From: Ipomoea triloba
Lineage: Eukaryota > Streptophyta > Magnoliopsida > Solanales > Convolvulaceae
Assembly: GCF_003576645.1 (NCBI RefSeq)
Contig: NC_044919.1
Location: 13,063,725 to 13,127,724, forward strand
Reading direction: 5' to 3'
DNA: 64,000 nucleotides
Shown here: positions 1 to 11,187 of the stretch, piece after piece
Numbering within the stretch: the first letter of the stretch is position 1
Layout: each line of letters starts with the position of its first letter
Translations under genes and position numbers: made by a program
Notes under the pieces: generated by a model
What the model saw: the letters and a program-made list of their open reading frames with translations, nothing else
The model's database searches: none
What the model was told of the DNA's origin: nothing

Positions 1-508
1 TTTTTTTTTTTTTTTTTTTTTTTTTGGTGAAACCTATGCATCTTTAATATGGAATCAGTTGATGATGTGCATGAAATTTGAGAACTAAACAGGGAAACGT
101 AAAAAAAAAAAAAAACAGTTCCTGTTTATTGTTGGACTCAAAGGGAATTAGATTTCACTCGGAGTTCTTTGGACTGGAAGTTTGAACTTAGGAAGGGGTT
201 TCCATCAGTTTCATGCTATTGCCACCAACAAGCCAACATCAATAGCCAGATCATTTTGAATTTCAATAGCGGGATTTCTTTAGTGTTCTGGTTCATCCAA
301 TGGAGGACTTTCCAGGATTAAGATTTCAATATTTTCTAGTAGTGTTCCCTGAAAACTTCTAAGCTGTTGCCATGGAGACATCATGAAGTGGAAGATTGAT
401 GGGTAAGATGCTCTCTACCAAATCAGATTTTATTTTATTTGTCTATGCATGGTCAATCACTCAATCTGCATTTTCTTTATACAGATGCCTCTTGACCTTG
501 TAACAAGG
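1..508. other. No recognised gene; possible exon-intron junctions
   Basis: The window opens with a 25-base T run and has an A run near 101-114. No open frame of recognisable family is present. A plausible plus-strand intron runs from a GTAAG donor at 403 to a TTATACAG acceptor ending at 484, so this could be the untranslated or 3' part of a transcribed gene that begins outside the window. That reading is inference from splice-like motifs only. Confidence 0.3.
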
Positions 509-516
509 AGATTTTA

Positions 517-769
517 GTGTTTAGGGGCAATCCTGGCCAAGTTGGTTAGGCTGTTGACTTGGTAACCACATGGTTACTGGTTACAAGTCGAGAGTGGCCT
601 ATTGGCCTTCGTGGTTTGAGCCAATCAAGGTCAGTTATGGGCAACTTAAGCTGGTTTATCTTCTTGTTACCCTTTGCTGCCCTTTCCTGACTAGGGTCAC
701 ATGGCAGGGTTTACTCATTGCACATTCTCAGATAGTGGCTACAGGTTTTCATCTTCACTAAAAAAAAAA
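517..769 (+). mobile_element. SINE, family 1 (tRNA-derived type)
   Basis: A ~250-bp unit begins with a tRNA-like head (ccaagttggttagg resembles a pol III A box) and ends in an A run. It is flanked by the direct repeat agatttta at 509-516 and 770-777. The 3' half (gcagggtttactca...tagtggct) is shared with units at 3686, 27201 and about 50387, which marks a dispersed short family. Any short ORF inside is incidental. SINEs of this kind are non-coding and are moved by LINE enzymes. Confidence 0.65.
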
Positions 770-777
770 AGATTTTA

Positions 778-1515
778 TTGTCAAATCTTAAAACACAACT
801 TTTGCTTAATATACATTCCATAAAATTTCAGAAATAGGATGAAATATTGAATGATGTGTTCATTTCCTTGGATCTGGACACTTATTTGCAGGAAAGGCTG
901 GCAGACAAGCATGCTCAGAAAGAAAATAAAACCAGGTACGAACAGAAAAGGATTGGAAGATAAACAGTGCTCTGATAGGCCACTCGCTATACCAACGCAA
1001 CCAATGATATGATATGCCACACACATAATAGCAACCAATGATATAATATGCCACACACTGCAAAGATCTGAAACTTGGTGCTTCCATTAAAATGTTTGGT
1101 GCTTCAATTTTCCTGCAATGTAACAAGAACAAATGACTTTTATCATATGAAAAATCATTTTGGTCCTCTTAGTACACATCTTTCTAGTATTTAGTGGAAT
1201 CATTTGTGTAATTACTTTGTAATTGACATGTCTTATAGATGCCTATGCTTTGCATTCTGGAAGAATGAATTGGGACTAGGGAATTGGATTTGAAATATCT
1301 CTATATCCATATGTAGTTTTTCTATGAGCAAAAAAACATTGTGTGATATTGCACTGTGTCAAGTATGGTGCCAACAATATCTGTTTCTTTTTTTAATATA
1401 TTCTTTGGATAAACTCTAACCTATTAATAGTATTTGGGATCAGAGTTGAACCTCATACATTCCTTATGGAAAGTAAAATGATGCCTTTAGCTGGAGTTCT
1501 TTCCGCATTTGATCC
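778..1515. other. No gene seen; small local tandem duplication
   Basis: Low-complexity intergenic sequence without a supportable coding region. A unit starting gcaaccaatgat at 997 is repeated at 1031 (period 34), and 'ggtgcttc' is repeated just after it. Overlapping short ORFs on the minus strand here show no family resemblance and are treated as chance. Confidence 0.4.
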
Positions 1516-1825
1516 CACAACTATGCGACCATTTTTACATTTGGTTCCTGTCTCCTGACTTTTAATTTTTCTATGTTTGGTCTTATAACTTTTAAATACT
1601 TATCATATTTGGTCCGTTCAATTTAATTTTCAGTCATCGGTGATCAAATTTTAAGCAAGTGACTTGTCTTAAAGGGCAAAATTATCATTTCTTATTACAT
1701 TTTTCTTAAACTTTTCGAGAAAAATGACTGAAAATGATAATTTTACACTTCAAGATAAGATGCTTGAAATTTGGTCACTAGTGACAAAAAATTAAGTCGG
1801 AGGGACCAAATCTATTCCTTTTACT
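1516..1825. mobile_element. Inverted-repeat DNA element (MITE-like)
   Basis: The two halves are imperfect inverted copies. The left arm carries 'tttggt...cctgac', 'tcggtgatcaaattt' and 'cttaaagggcaaaattatca'. The right arm carries their reverse complements 'tgataattttacacttcaag', 'aaatttggtcactagtgac' and 'ggagggaccaaat'. It contains no coding capacity and lies just downstream of the peroxidase stop codon. The ends are approximate and no target duplication was identified. Confidence 0.5.
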
Positions 1826-1872
1826 CTAAGCCAATCCCATCAATAATATTAACAGTAATTTCAACATTCATT

Positions 1873-4401
1873 CTATTGAATTAAGAAAAGAAATGAAAGA
1901 TAGCTAAAAATGACCTGGGTGCTTGCAGGGGAGCCCAACAGATTCTCTATGTCTTTCTGCAAAAAAATGAAAGTAAAAACAATCTCAGTTGAGAGAATGC
2001 ATACTGTTCTGAAATATCAAAGGTTGTCTGATCTGCTTCCCTTGTTTCATTTACTTTTATCATCCATTAACTTCTTAACATTAAAAAAGTGTTATACCGT
2101 GGGGTTCCTATAATAATCTTCGGTTGCTTAAAATCAGCAAAAACCGCATTCCTAGCTACTCAAGAATGCCCAACAAAATCATATTACGGAAGAAATTAAG
2201 ACGAGAAAATGGCGTTCAGAAGCAACCTCGAATTTTAGAGGGGATGTCGAAGGACCATATCTTTCCACAACCTTTCCTTCCCTGTTCACAAGGAACTTGG
2301 TAAAGTTCCACTTGATAGAATCCCCTAAGACACCTCCTTTTTCTGATTTCAAGTACTTGTAAAGTGGTGCTATGTTCTTCCCATTCACATCGATCTATAA
2401 AACCATTAAAAAAAATGAATAAACGAAAGGGCAAAGACAAAAACTTGTATGAGACTGTCTCACGAATCTTTGAGACGGGTCAAGTCAAAATGAAAATGTA
2501 ATACTTTATACAGATCCTTGTGTAAGTATTACATTTCTATATTGGCCCAATTCGTCTCGCAGATCAGGATCCGTGAGACGGCCTCACAGGAGAGTCATTC
2601 TAAACGGAATATTAAGATAGCGGGAACAGATCAACCGACACAAGATAATGCAGCAAGGCTTAACTCCCTTCTCTCTTTGTGTAACATTTTTATCCATTCT
2701 CACAGAGCCATTGGTTTTTATTTCTAGTGTTTCTTGGGCAATTTATACAAAGAATAATTTAATTACATGGCGAGATCTTTGTGAACTGTGTAACAGAGTT
2801 GAAGAAACATATTTTTAAGGTAGCAGAACCAAGGAAAAAAGAAATGTAGGTTTAACAATAAACTGCTAATATTTCACTGAGAAAAAGTTACCTTTTCAAA
2901 TATAGGGAATTCAGCTTTAAACCGAGTGCAAACAGTTTCCTGGATCTCCTCGTTTGTTCCAGGTTCTTGCCAAGCAAATTGATTGCAAGGAAACGCCAAA
3001 ATTTCAAACCCTGAAATGGTAAATCAAGATTCGTTTATACAACACATAACAACGGAAAATACCAAGAAATTTGCAGATGATACTGAAATGGATAATAACA
3101 GATGAAAAATGGCAATAAAAAACCTTGATCCTTGTACTTGTCATATAAGATGTTCAGCTCCTTGTAGTTTGAGTTTGTCAAACCACTATTAAAAAAGAAA
3201 AACGAGAGAGGTTAATGCACAAAACCGCTAAAAGCCATATCAGAATATCGATTCCTTTAACATTCCGTAGTCAAGAATCAACAATGAATCACGAGTATAT
3301 GTAACGAAGAATCTAAGCAGTTCATTTCAGAAACACTGAATAATCAAAATTTTTGCGAGGATAAAAACTGAACACAGAAGTGATATTGCCGTGGAAACAG
3401 ACAAAGGTGAATTCATTTACCATTTTGAAGCAACATTCACTATCAGAACTACCTTCCCCCTATAATTGCTCAAAGGAACATCGTTTCCACGTATATCCTG
3501 AAAATACCAGTTCAATGAGTAAACATCAAAGTACAAAACCATTTCTTTTCTTGATCAAATGAGAATTTGTAGAAAAAAAAAAGAAGAAAAAGACTTTCAG
3601 AGAGCATAGGATAGTTCAGACTCATATTACAAATCTTCCTAAACACCATAAACTGTACAAGCATAACAACAAATAAGATGCAGCCGGAGGTAACCCTAGC
3701 CAAGTTGGCTAAAGATACAAACTTGTAACCACAAGATCACGAGTTCAAATCTCAGCCTTCATGGTTTGAGCCCGTCTTTTGCTAGCCATAATCACAAGGC
3801 AGGGTTTACTCAGTGCACACCCTCGGGTAGTGGCTGCGAGTTTCCCTAGTTACCCAAAAAAAAAAGATGCAGCCTTTAGGGCCCTACATATTCTGCAAAA
3901 TGAACACTGTGCATCAAACCAGTCTCAATAGCTTCAGAGATTGAAAACTTAAGAAACCCATCACAATTCAACTATTTTAAGGTCTCAATGACAAAAACCC
4001 AATAATCCACAGAGGGTAAAAAGTCATCAAAGTCAGAAAATTTCCAATCAATCAACCAAGAGTCAATAATTCTAGAGGTTTTAAGGGCAATTCTTATCCC
4101 AAGTATGGGAATGGGAAGAAACAAAGAATCAAGAAAACATAGAACACATTAAGACAAAACACACACAGGACAAATAGAAGCAAAACTACCCCAGAAAAAT
4201 ACTGAAATCAACAACAAATGTGCAGAAACATCAGACAACAAGAACCATTCTTTATACCTTAACAAAGAAATCAAAAATGGATTTTGGGGAATCCGCAGCC
4301 ATATTTGGAGTAGAAGAAATTGAAGGGTAATTGAAGACCAAGAATGAGGCAAGAGCAAGAAATAGGAGAGAAAAACAGTTGGTAAGAGTGAAGAAATGCA
4401 T
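1873..4401 (-). CDS. GPX: Glutathione peroxidase (thioredoxin-dependent plant type), six exons
   Basis: Plant GPXs reduce hydrogen peroxide and lipid hydroperoxides, using thioredoxin as donor. The exons read 4401-4258, 3497-3421, 3185-3124, 3010-2892, 2394-2227 and 1956-1873; every intron is GT..AG and the joined frame is 217 codons. Visible landmarks are NVASKCGLT with peroxidatic Cys74 (Cys, not selenocysteine), LAFPCNQF with Gln105, Cys122 exactly 48 residues after Cys74 (the spacing of the plant catalytic disulphide), and KWNFTKFL with Trp163. The first Met is followed by a hydrophobic stretch at about residues 8-23, suggesting a signal anchor or transit sequence as in membrane-anchored plant GPXs; a second in-frame Met (residue 34, at 4302) would give a soluble form. 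After the usual KDIENLL end there is an extra 20-residue hydrophobic tail. Family assignment is firm; location and start choice are inferred. Confidence 0.93.
2443..2597. mobile_element. Small terminal-inverted-repeat element in GPX intron 4
   Basis: The left end reads TGAGACTGTCTCACGAATC and the right end, reverse complemented, reads TGAGGCCGTCTCACGGATC, giving imperfect inverted ends around an AT-rich core. It lies wholly within intron 4 of the peroxidase (2395-2891). A longer relative with the same GTCTCAC/GAGACGG ends occurs at 51231-51678. It is non-coding and was probably moved by a transposase supplied elsewhere. Confidence 0.55.
3686..3863 (+). mobile_element. SINE, family 1, in GPX intron 1
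   Basis: A 178-bp unit ends in an A run and is bounded by a perfect 11-bp target duplication aagatgcagcc at 3675-3685 and 3864-3874. The head contains A-box-like 'agttggctaaag' and B-box-like 'gagttcaaatc', as expected for a tRNA-derived SINE. It sits in intron 1 of the peroxidase (3498-4257), antisense to the gene, and does not touch the splice sites. Confidence 0.85.
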
Positions 4402-4927
4402 CAGTGCAATGTTTCTTGTCTACATTAATCACTCAAACAATGACAATGAAAGGAAAAATGATTTCTTTATGAGTTTATGGTACACGGATGCCATTAGTTG
4501 GCGTATTTGAATTAAAGAATCCTCCAGCAACTAAAATTGACAAATTTGGTATCCAGATAAAACCTTTATCACTATTTTCACCCAATATTACAAGGATATT
4601 CAATGTGTTTGAACCCAATCTTAAAATAGCAGAGTTGATTACAGATAATTCGCGTTGAACCAAATATTGGAATCAGAATCCTAATTAGAATCAAATACTT
4701 GAAAAATATAATAGATTTGAGTAGAAGAATTCTATTTGGTAGTAAATAAATATTAGAATCAAAATAAATAAATAAAAACAAAAGTATATATAATATATGC
4801 ATACATATATGTGTATTTATATTAAAATTTTATATTGAAGGTCTTTTTTATTTTTTTTCTTTATTTTATGATTATTTAAGGATTTGAATTCAATATTATG
4901 CTAATAAAATTATACAAATAAATAGCG
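4402..4927. other. Upstream flank of GPX; no gene
   Basis: This is the presumed promoter side of the peroxidase gene on the minus strand. No convincing TATA box or transcription start can be fixed by eye. The stretch from about 4480 to 4760 (tatttggtagtaaataaata, repeated 'aatcaaatact') resembles 7280-7540 and is probably an old repeat. The remainder is AT-rich. Confidence 0.4.
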
Positions 4928-5172
4928 TTTTTTCACTATTGCTCCCACGATTATTATACCATTTTCACATTTGGTCTTTGAGTATTAATTTTTTTTTTTT
5001 TTACATTTATTTTCACAACTTTTAAAACATTGTCACATTTGGTCCTACGACTTTTAAAATCTCGTCACATTCGGTCGTCCAGCCTAATTTCCGATCACCC
5101 GTGAGTCCGTGACCAAATTCGTATCTTTATGTTATTAAACATGAGTGCATAAAGTCAAGTAACTTATTTGAA

Positions 5173-6427
5173 GAGTTAATTCCCAAAATGGCCCTCCGAC
5201 TATGGCCTTTTTTTAATTTAGTGCTTTGACTTTTAATTGCACCCAAAGTGGTCCTCAGACTATTCAATTTTAAGCCAAAAAGTCCTCCGTTAGATTTGGC
5301 GTCAAATGGGTGTTAAAATGAGGGGTAAAATGGGTAATTTAAGTGTTGGTCTCCAATTTCCGGCGCCGGCAAGGGAGGCGGATGCTGTTATAATAGGGAA
5401 AACAGATCGTACCACCGCCATCTCCTTCAGGAACCTTCCCCTGCTCGTGATGAACAAAATCGGGATCGAACACCTTCTAAAGAATGATTCCAAGCGCTCC
5501 AAGAGTCCTGCTTGAACGTGCAGAAACAGCTCAAGCTGATCCAAGCAAAGAATGGACTGTTACGGACCACTCTAAATGATCTAAGAGCAAAAATGGTTGC
5601 CGGAAGTCGGAGTTTCAAAGAATCTGACTGGAATGGATCCAAAATTTACGTCGGCGGCCGGGCTGATCGGAGGAGCAATGCAGAGAAGAAACCGTCCGAG
5701 CTTTGTTTTTCTCCCACATATTTAAAGTATAACAGGTGTCAAGATTTGAGTACATTACAACAAATATCTAATTGCACATTATGAAGGATTCTGAAGCTAC
5801 GACCACCAGCATCCCCATGATCTAAACTGGTGATATTTCTTGGTATGTTATTTTGGTTCTTCTCTCCATCACTAGCATAACTATTTGCTCTTTCAAGTCA
5901 ATCTACTCCAGATTTGCGCCTTCCAAGTCGATCTACTCTAGATGGGAGGTGGCTGTTAAATTCTCCATCATTTAATGGTTTTTTTGGTCATCCGTTGGTC
6001 TCATTTAATGGTTTGACAGTAGCAATGTTGGCGGTGGCTGTTCAATTGGTGGTAGGAGTTTTGAGCATCTTTGCTTCTCTTCCAAAAAGTCCACCGGCCA
6101 CCGCCACCTCTGTCGCCGCTGTATCTGTAGATCAGGCAGCTTCCGCTTCCCGTCGATGCGCTCCGAGTCGGATTGAGGGAGTTGGGGCAAAAAGCTATTT
6201 TTTTGTTTTGCTAATTTGGGGAAGACTCGCTGGTCAAAGTTCTCAAAGACAAACAATATGAATTGTCAATTTTGCCCATCTATTTAACGTTATGTTAACG
6301 CCAAAACTAACGGAGACCAAATTGGCTTTAAATTGAATAGTTTGAGAATCACTTTTGATTCAATTAAAAGTCAAGGCACTAAATTAAGAAAAGGTCATAG
6401 TCGGAGAACCATTTTGGGAATTAACTC
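5173..6427. mobile_element. Mutator-like element (long TIR), possibly with captured sequence
   Basis: The ends are inverted copies: GAGTTAATTCCCAAAATGG is exact at both termini, and similarity continues for about 170 bp. A perfect 9-bp duplication ttatttgaa flanks it (5164-5172 and 6428-6436), the hallmark length for Mutator-like elements. No transposase is present, so it is non-autonomous. The interior is more GC-rich than its surroundings and holds short open frames on both strands, which is the pattern of elements that pick up host gene fragments. Confidence 0.85.
5462..5660 (+). pseudogene. Possible captured host-gene fragment inside the Mutator-like element
   Basis: The frame reading FQALQESCLNVQKQLKLIQ and then AKNGLLRTTLNDLRAKM looks like a short amphipathic, coiled-coil-type helix, with balanced amino-acid use and higher GC than the flanks. 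It has no start codon or splice context of its own. I do not recognise the parent gene. It could also be a chance open frame, so the call rests on composition and position within the element. Confidence 0.3.
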
Positions 6428-6833
6428 TTATTTGAAGGACAAATTTGTTATTTTCCAATTCTATGATATTTTTCAACTAAAAAATTTGGTCACAGGGAAG
6501 CATAAATTAGCCCGGAGGACAATGTGTCAAGGTTTTAAAAGTCATGGGATTAAAAGTCATGGGACCAAATGTGAAAATGCTCAAATAGTCGTGGAACCAA
6601 AAGTGAAAAAAATTTCAAACAAATATTAATGAATATGAAATTTAATACAGAGTAGTAGGGTACATAAGTCCCCAACCAAACGTTACTTTATTTATTTATT
6701 TTTGTAGGATTTTCACGGGTTAAACCGGAAGGGATGCATGCCATCTTATTCATACCTCACATTTTGACTAAATTTAATTAATTCATAAAGAGTATTTTAA
6801 ATAAAATTAGTTAATTTTATTTTTTGTCATATA

Positions 6834-7210
6834 TTTATAGGTGACAATTCACTTTTAGTCATTTTTTATTAGAGCATCCTCATTTGGTCCTATTATTATT
6901 ATTGTGGCACGATCATTTTTAGTCTTTCATCAACAAAATCGTTGAAATTTCGTTAAATACAAAGACATTTCAATCTTCCTTTTTTTTAAAAAAAAAAAAT
7001 AAAAAGTATATTGAACCGCTATAATTTTTATGTTTATTTATTTTTTTTTAAAATTCATAATTGAATTGAAGACCGAATTGCCCTTGTATTTAATAATATT
7101 AAAACTGTTTTGTTGATAAAGGACAAAAAATGATCATGCCACAATAATACTAGAACCAAAAGTGAATGTTCAGATGAAAAAAGGGCTTAAAGTGGATTGC
7201 CACCTATAAA
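6834..7210. mobile_element. Inverted-repeat element, family shared with 9285-9640
   Basis: The left arm runs 'tttataggtgacaattcac', 'cctcatttggtcctatta', 'gtggcacgatcatttttagt'. The right arm gives the reverse complements 'gatcatgccacaataatac', 'ccaaaagtgaatgttcag' and 'ggattgccacctataaa'. The arms are about 110 bp and the centre is AT-rich and non-coding. Overall form and length fit a MITE. The target duplication is not clear. Confidence 0.65.
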
Positions 7211-7582
7211 CCTAGGACCACAAAAAAAAAAAAAAGAACTCTAAATAAAATTTACTTAATTGAAATGTTGAAATTACACGGGCATTTGGTTCAAATATTG
7301 AAATTCAAATGGTAATTGAAATCAAATACTTGCTAATGGTAATGAATTTAAGTAGGAGTCTTTTACCAACTACTATGTAGTGTGATGACACCTCTGTTAC
7401 CATTTCAAATGAGTAGTCACATGATCGAACTCGGGGAGAAACAAATTGAGAAAGTATAAAATAAGTATTATCTTGTAAAAATCATGAGTGTTTCAAAAAA
7501 AAAGTAGGAGTCTTATTGTTTGGTAGTAAATAAATATATAAAAATGAATAATACACACATGCGCGTGCACACAGATATATAG

Positions 7583-8110
7583 TCCTATTATTTTAATTTT
7601 GCCATATTATATCCTGACTTTGAGCAAATGTCACTTTTAGCCATCGATTATTGTGACATTGTCATATTTAGTTATATTCTTTTAATTTTGTTATATTACA
7701 TCCCTGACTTTTCATTTGACTGTCATCATTAGTCATTCGTTAAAAATTTCATTAATTTGTTGTTAGAATCGACAAATAACAAAGAAAAATATCCTTACAC
7801 ATATCGTAACTCATATTTCGAACAAATTAGAATTGACAAATAACAAATGAAGAAATCTTGACATATTGTTATGTTAATATTTTCAGTGCACATTCCCGAT
7901 CAAGAATATTCCTCTCTCATTTACCTGATGACACATAATTTGCAGTGAGTAGTTTATGGCTTTGTGGTTTTCTTCTATCAAATGCATGGTTGCACTAGGC
8001 GCTAGGCGCTAGTCGGGCGGTAGACTAGCGCCTAGCCCCTAAGCGGTGTAGGCGGTACTTAGTTGGCGACCTATACAAACAAAAAAATAATGCATGTGTG
8101 TGGGTGTATG

Positions 8111-8174
<64 letters not shown>

Positions 8175-8830
8175 TACTTCTCTTACTTATATAAATAAAT
8201 AAATTTAAATATATATAAATATAATAAAAACATTAACAAGACCGACTCGCTCGAGTTAACTCGATTAACTTTGCCGAGTTGGACGAGTTAACTCGGCCAA
8301 ATTCGGTCGAGTCGGCCACCAACTCGGCCCAGTAGGCCGAATTAGGCGCTAGGCGGATGCCTAGAGAGTAATTTTCCTCGGTCTAGGAGTGCCTAGAGCC
8401 TAGGCGGGGGATTTTTGCAACAGTGATTAAATGTTGTCAGTCTGTGTATATTTCTGTTAAATTGTGAATTGAATGGATTGTAATAACATAATAATGCGTT
8501 AGAATTTTTTTCTTTGTTATTTGTCAATTCTAATGCGTTCAAAATATGAGTTACGATATGTGTACGAATTTTTTCTTTTATTATTTGTCAATTTTAACGA
8601 TAAATTAACAAAATTTTTAATAGAAGACTAATATAATGGTGGCAATCAAATGAAAGTCGGTGATGTACTATCACAAAATTAATTAATTAAAAGAATATAA
8701 CTAAATGTGATAATGCCACAATAGTCGAGGACTAAAAGTGAAATTTGCTCAAAATTAGAAAATAGGGCTAAATATGACAATGTCACAATAGTCGATGACT
8801 AAAAGTAAAATTTGCTCGAATTTGAATCAA
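7583..8830. mobile_element. Long-TIR element interrupted by a hAT insertion
   Basis: The left arm (7583-7835) contains 'gagcaaatgtcacttttagc', 'tcattcgttaaaaatttc' and 'cgtaactcatatttcgaac'. The right arm (8530-8830) carries the inverse: 'caaaatatgagttacgatat', 'ttaacaaaatttttaata' and 'gactaaaagtgaaatttgct'. No open frame of note occurs inside. Most of the loop is an independent hAT-type insertion (7985-8425). Confidence 0.6.
7985..8425. mobile_element. Non-autonomous hAT-like element, 'ggcgcctag' family
   Basis: The ends are CATGGTTGCA and TGCAACAGTG, flanked by atcaaatg (7977-7984) and attaaatg (8426-8433), an 8-bp target duplication with one mismatch. Both termini are followed by GC-rich subterminal repeats built on 'gcgctaggcgctag'. 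The interior holds a (TA)n run at about 8113-8175 and an 'actcggc' repeat. Relatives lie at 36127-36825 and, truncated, at 32010-32252. Confidence 0.7.
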
Positions 8831-9090
8831 ATAGTAAAATAAAGAAAAAAGTAGGCAAACATAATAATAGGTATTAAATCCCATATTAAGGTATAAAAGT
8901 CTCAAACCAAATCCCACCTAAATGTATATGGATAAAATTTGAAATCTCTCTCAAAGATATTTTCAAAGACAATGAGTCAATTTTTAATTAGTAGAAAGGT
9001 TGGATTGTTCGAATTCAACTACTCCAATAATATAATCTTAAAGTAATATCAATCTTATTTCAATTCTAGGATATTAAATTAGTTAATTCC

Positions 9091-9254
9091 GCCAAGAATC
9101 TTGTAGTCTAATGGCACCAAGTTGCTCCCTCATATGGGATGTTGTGAGTCTTAGCCTCCACTAATGCGATTTGACTTTTTGTGCTTCAATACTTTGAAAA
9201 AGTAGTTATGAACAGATACTGCATTGTAATAGATTCAATAGTATTCAAAAAATG
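9091..9254 (+). mobile_element. SINE, family 2
   Basis: The ~164-bp unit starts 'gccaagaatcttgtagtc' and ends 'gattcaatagtattcaaaaa'. It is flanked by agttaattcc (9081-9090) and agttgattcc (9255-9264), a 10-bp duplication with one mismatch. The shared tail 'gttatgaacagatactgcat' is also found at 40340-40507 (minus) and 54174-54305, where the head keeps better A and B boxes (tggtccagtgg, ggttcgagc). Confidence 0.75.
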
Positions 9255-9284
9255 AGTTGATTCCATTTTTTATTTTAGATTTAC

Positions 9285-9298
9285 AGGCGATAGTCCAC

Positions 9299-9332
<34 letters not shown>

Positions 9333-9640
9333 AAAATTTTCATTTGGTCCTAGTATTATTGTGGTATGATCATTTTTTGTTCTCTATCAATAAAATAGTT
9401 TAAATGTCGTTAAATATAATGACATTTCGGTCTTCGATTATGAAATTTTTCAAAAAAAAAAAGATATAAAAAAGATCAAAATAACATTATATTTAACGAT
9501 ATTTCAACGATTTTGTTGACGGAAGACTAAAAATGGCTATGCCACAATTCCAATAATACTATGGGCAAATGATGATGTTTTGATAAAAAAAAAAGACGTA
9601 CTAAAAGTGGACTGCCAGCTATAAATATATGACAAAAATT
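9285..9640. mobile_element. Inverted-repeat element, same family as 6834-7210
   Basis: The left arm carries 'gatagtccacttttagt', 'catttggtcctagtatta' and 'gtggtatgatcattttt'. The right arm carries 'ctaaaaatggctatgccac', 'taatactatgggcaaatg' and 'gtggactgccagctataaa'. The arms match those of the 6834 element closely enough to place both in one family. It is non-coding. Confidence 0.6.
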
Positions 9641-10286
9641 GAAATTAACTCATATTAATATAATGAATATTCTATTTTTTATTACAATAAATTACGGAGT
9701 ACTTTAAAACAAGGACTTAGGTATATAAATTAATTAGAAATTCATCCAATGTTTAGTCAGTACGAATATAATTTTAAATTTCTATTTTCTTTTTATTTTA
9801 ATTGAATTTTATAAACGTTTTTAAATTCAAATGATAATTTTGTAATTTTATAACTTGGTACAATTCTAAAATTGTAATTATTTCTATTTTTAAATGGGTT
9901 AATATCGCATATGGTTCTCTAACTATTAGACTAGTACTCATTTTAGTCATGAACATTCAATTTGACTAAAACGCATATCTTGACTTTTAATTTTTAACCA
10001 AAAGTGATCGTCCGTTAGTAATTTTTTTTTTTCCAAGCAAGTGTTAAAAGCAAGGGTAATATCACCCATTCCTAGCATATAGCACTAACACAACAATATA
10101 ATTTTATGCCTTAATTAGTCCCTAATTAGTAAGAAATAAAGAACGAAACATAACCCTAACTTGATTTGAAAGCTTTCTAGAAGCAATTGTGCCTATGTGT
10201 TCCTTAGCTGAGGAAGCAACTACAAGAATGCATCATGTACGGACGTTTTGGAAGTTCACCCACTCCAAGATATGGTTTGCTATCTA

Positions 10287-10326
<40 letters not shown>

Positions 10327-10327
10327 N

Positions 10328-10370
<43 letters not shown>

Positions 10371-11125
10371 GCTATCAAGTTACTTAGTACTTGTTTGCTT
10401 TGTTGCTTTCTTAATATTTTTTTATATAGAATGCGTGTTAGGATTATACTATCTCCCTTGTTATTATATATGAAATAAGTGTTAATTTACTATTATTTAT
10501 ACCTATACGACTTACAAGTGTTGTTTTGTACTAGGGAGTTGGAGATATTGTTTGCTGATATGGGGACCATTTGCCTTCATTTTGAAATGGGGAGTTCTAA
10601 AGCTATTCCAGTTGATGTTTTATTTTTGTTTCCAAATTGTTTAATTTTTTTTTTTTGGTACTATATAATGGGGAACACTAGGTACCACTTCATATAACGT
10701 GTATGTATATAATGCATTTTATATAAGGATCACTTGTCCCCATATTATTGCATCAAAATAAAATAAAATAACGTAAAATAAAATATTAACTATGTTTGCG
10801 TGAGTTGTTTTATTTGTTTCTTGTTAACATAAAATGATGAGGATAGTAATATAATGTATTCTCATTGAAGATTAAACATGATGGTAAAATGAAACAAGGT
10901 GAGGTAGTAGGATACATGGGAGGGAAAACTAATATTTTTGATTTTTCATGGAGATGGATGGATGGGGTTTCATGACTTTAAAAGAAAAGGGCGAAGGATA
11001 AAATATACATATACTAATTTTATTAATAAAATATGAAATATAATAAATGAAATGAAATTATAAAATTAATTAAGTGTATGGTAATAAATATTAGAAATTT
11101 TATTAGATAGATACATATACTTATG

Positions 11126-11128
<3 letters not shown>
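9641..11128. other. No gene seen; contains a T-run assembly problem
   Basis: AT-rich intergenic sequence. At 10290-10364 there is a 75-base T run containing one N (10327), which is more likely a sequencing or assembly slip than biology; the poly-Phe frames across it are artefacts. A 'ttttagtcatgaacattcaa' stretch near 9950 resembles the arms of nearby inverted-repeat elements. Nothing else could be assigned. Confidence 0.4.

Positions 11129-11182
<54 letters not shown>
11129..11182. repeat. (TA)n microsatellite
   Basis: About 27 TA units. On the minus strand it lies directly downstream of the LINE-type RNase H relic, after its FGFK-stop end, and so may be the 3' tail of that retroelement. 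Confidence 0.85.

Positions 11183-11187
<5 letters not shown>

Larger units (their letters stand above)
4928..6615. mobile_element. Older inverted-repeat element, split by the 5173-6427 insertion
   Basis: The left part (4928-5163) begins 'tttttcactattgctcccac' and contains several 'cacatttggtc' motifs. The right part (6437-6615) is its inverted counterpart, with 'gaccaaatgtgaaaatgctc' and 'cgtggaaccaaaagtgaaaa'. The two arms are separated by a younger element with an intact 9-bp duplication. The two together therefore form a nested insertion. Outer ends and the outer target duplication are not certain. Confidence 0.6.

Noticed and set aside
10189..10478. Long ORFs rich in phenylalanine
   Set aside because: They are translations of a T run with an N; no biological protein is implied.
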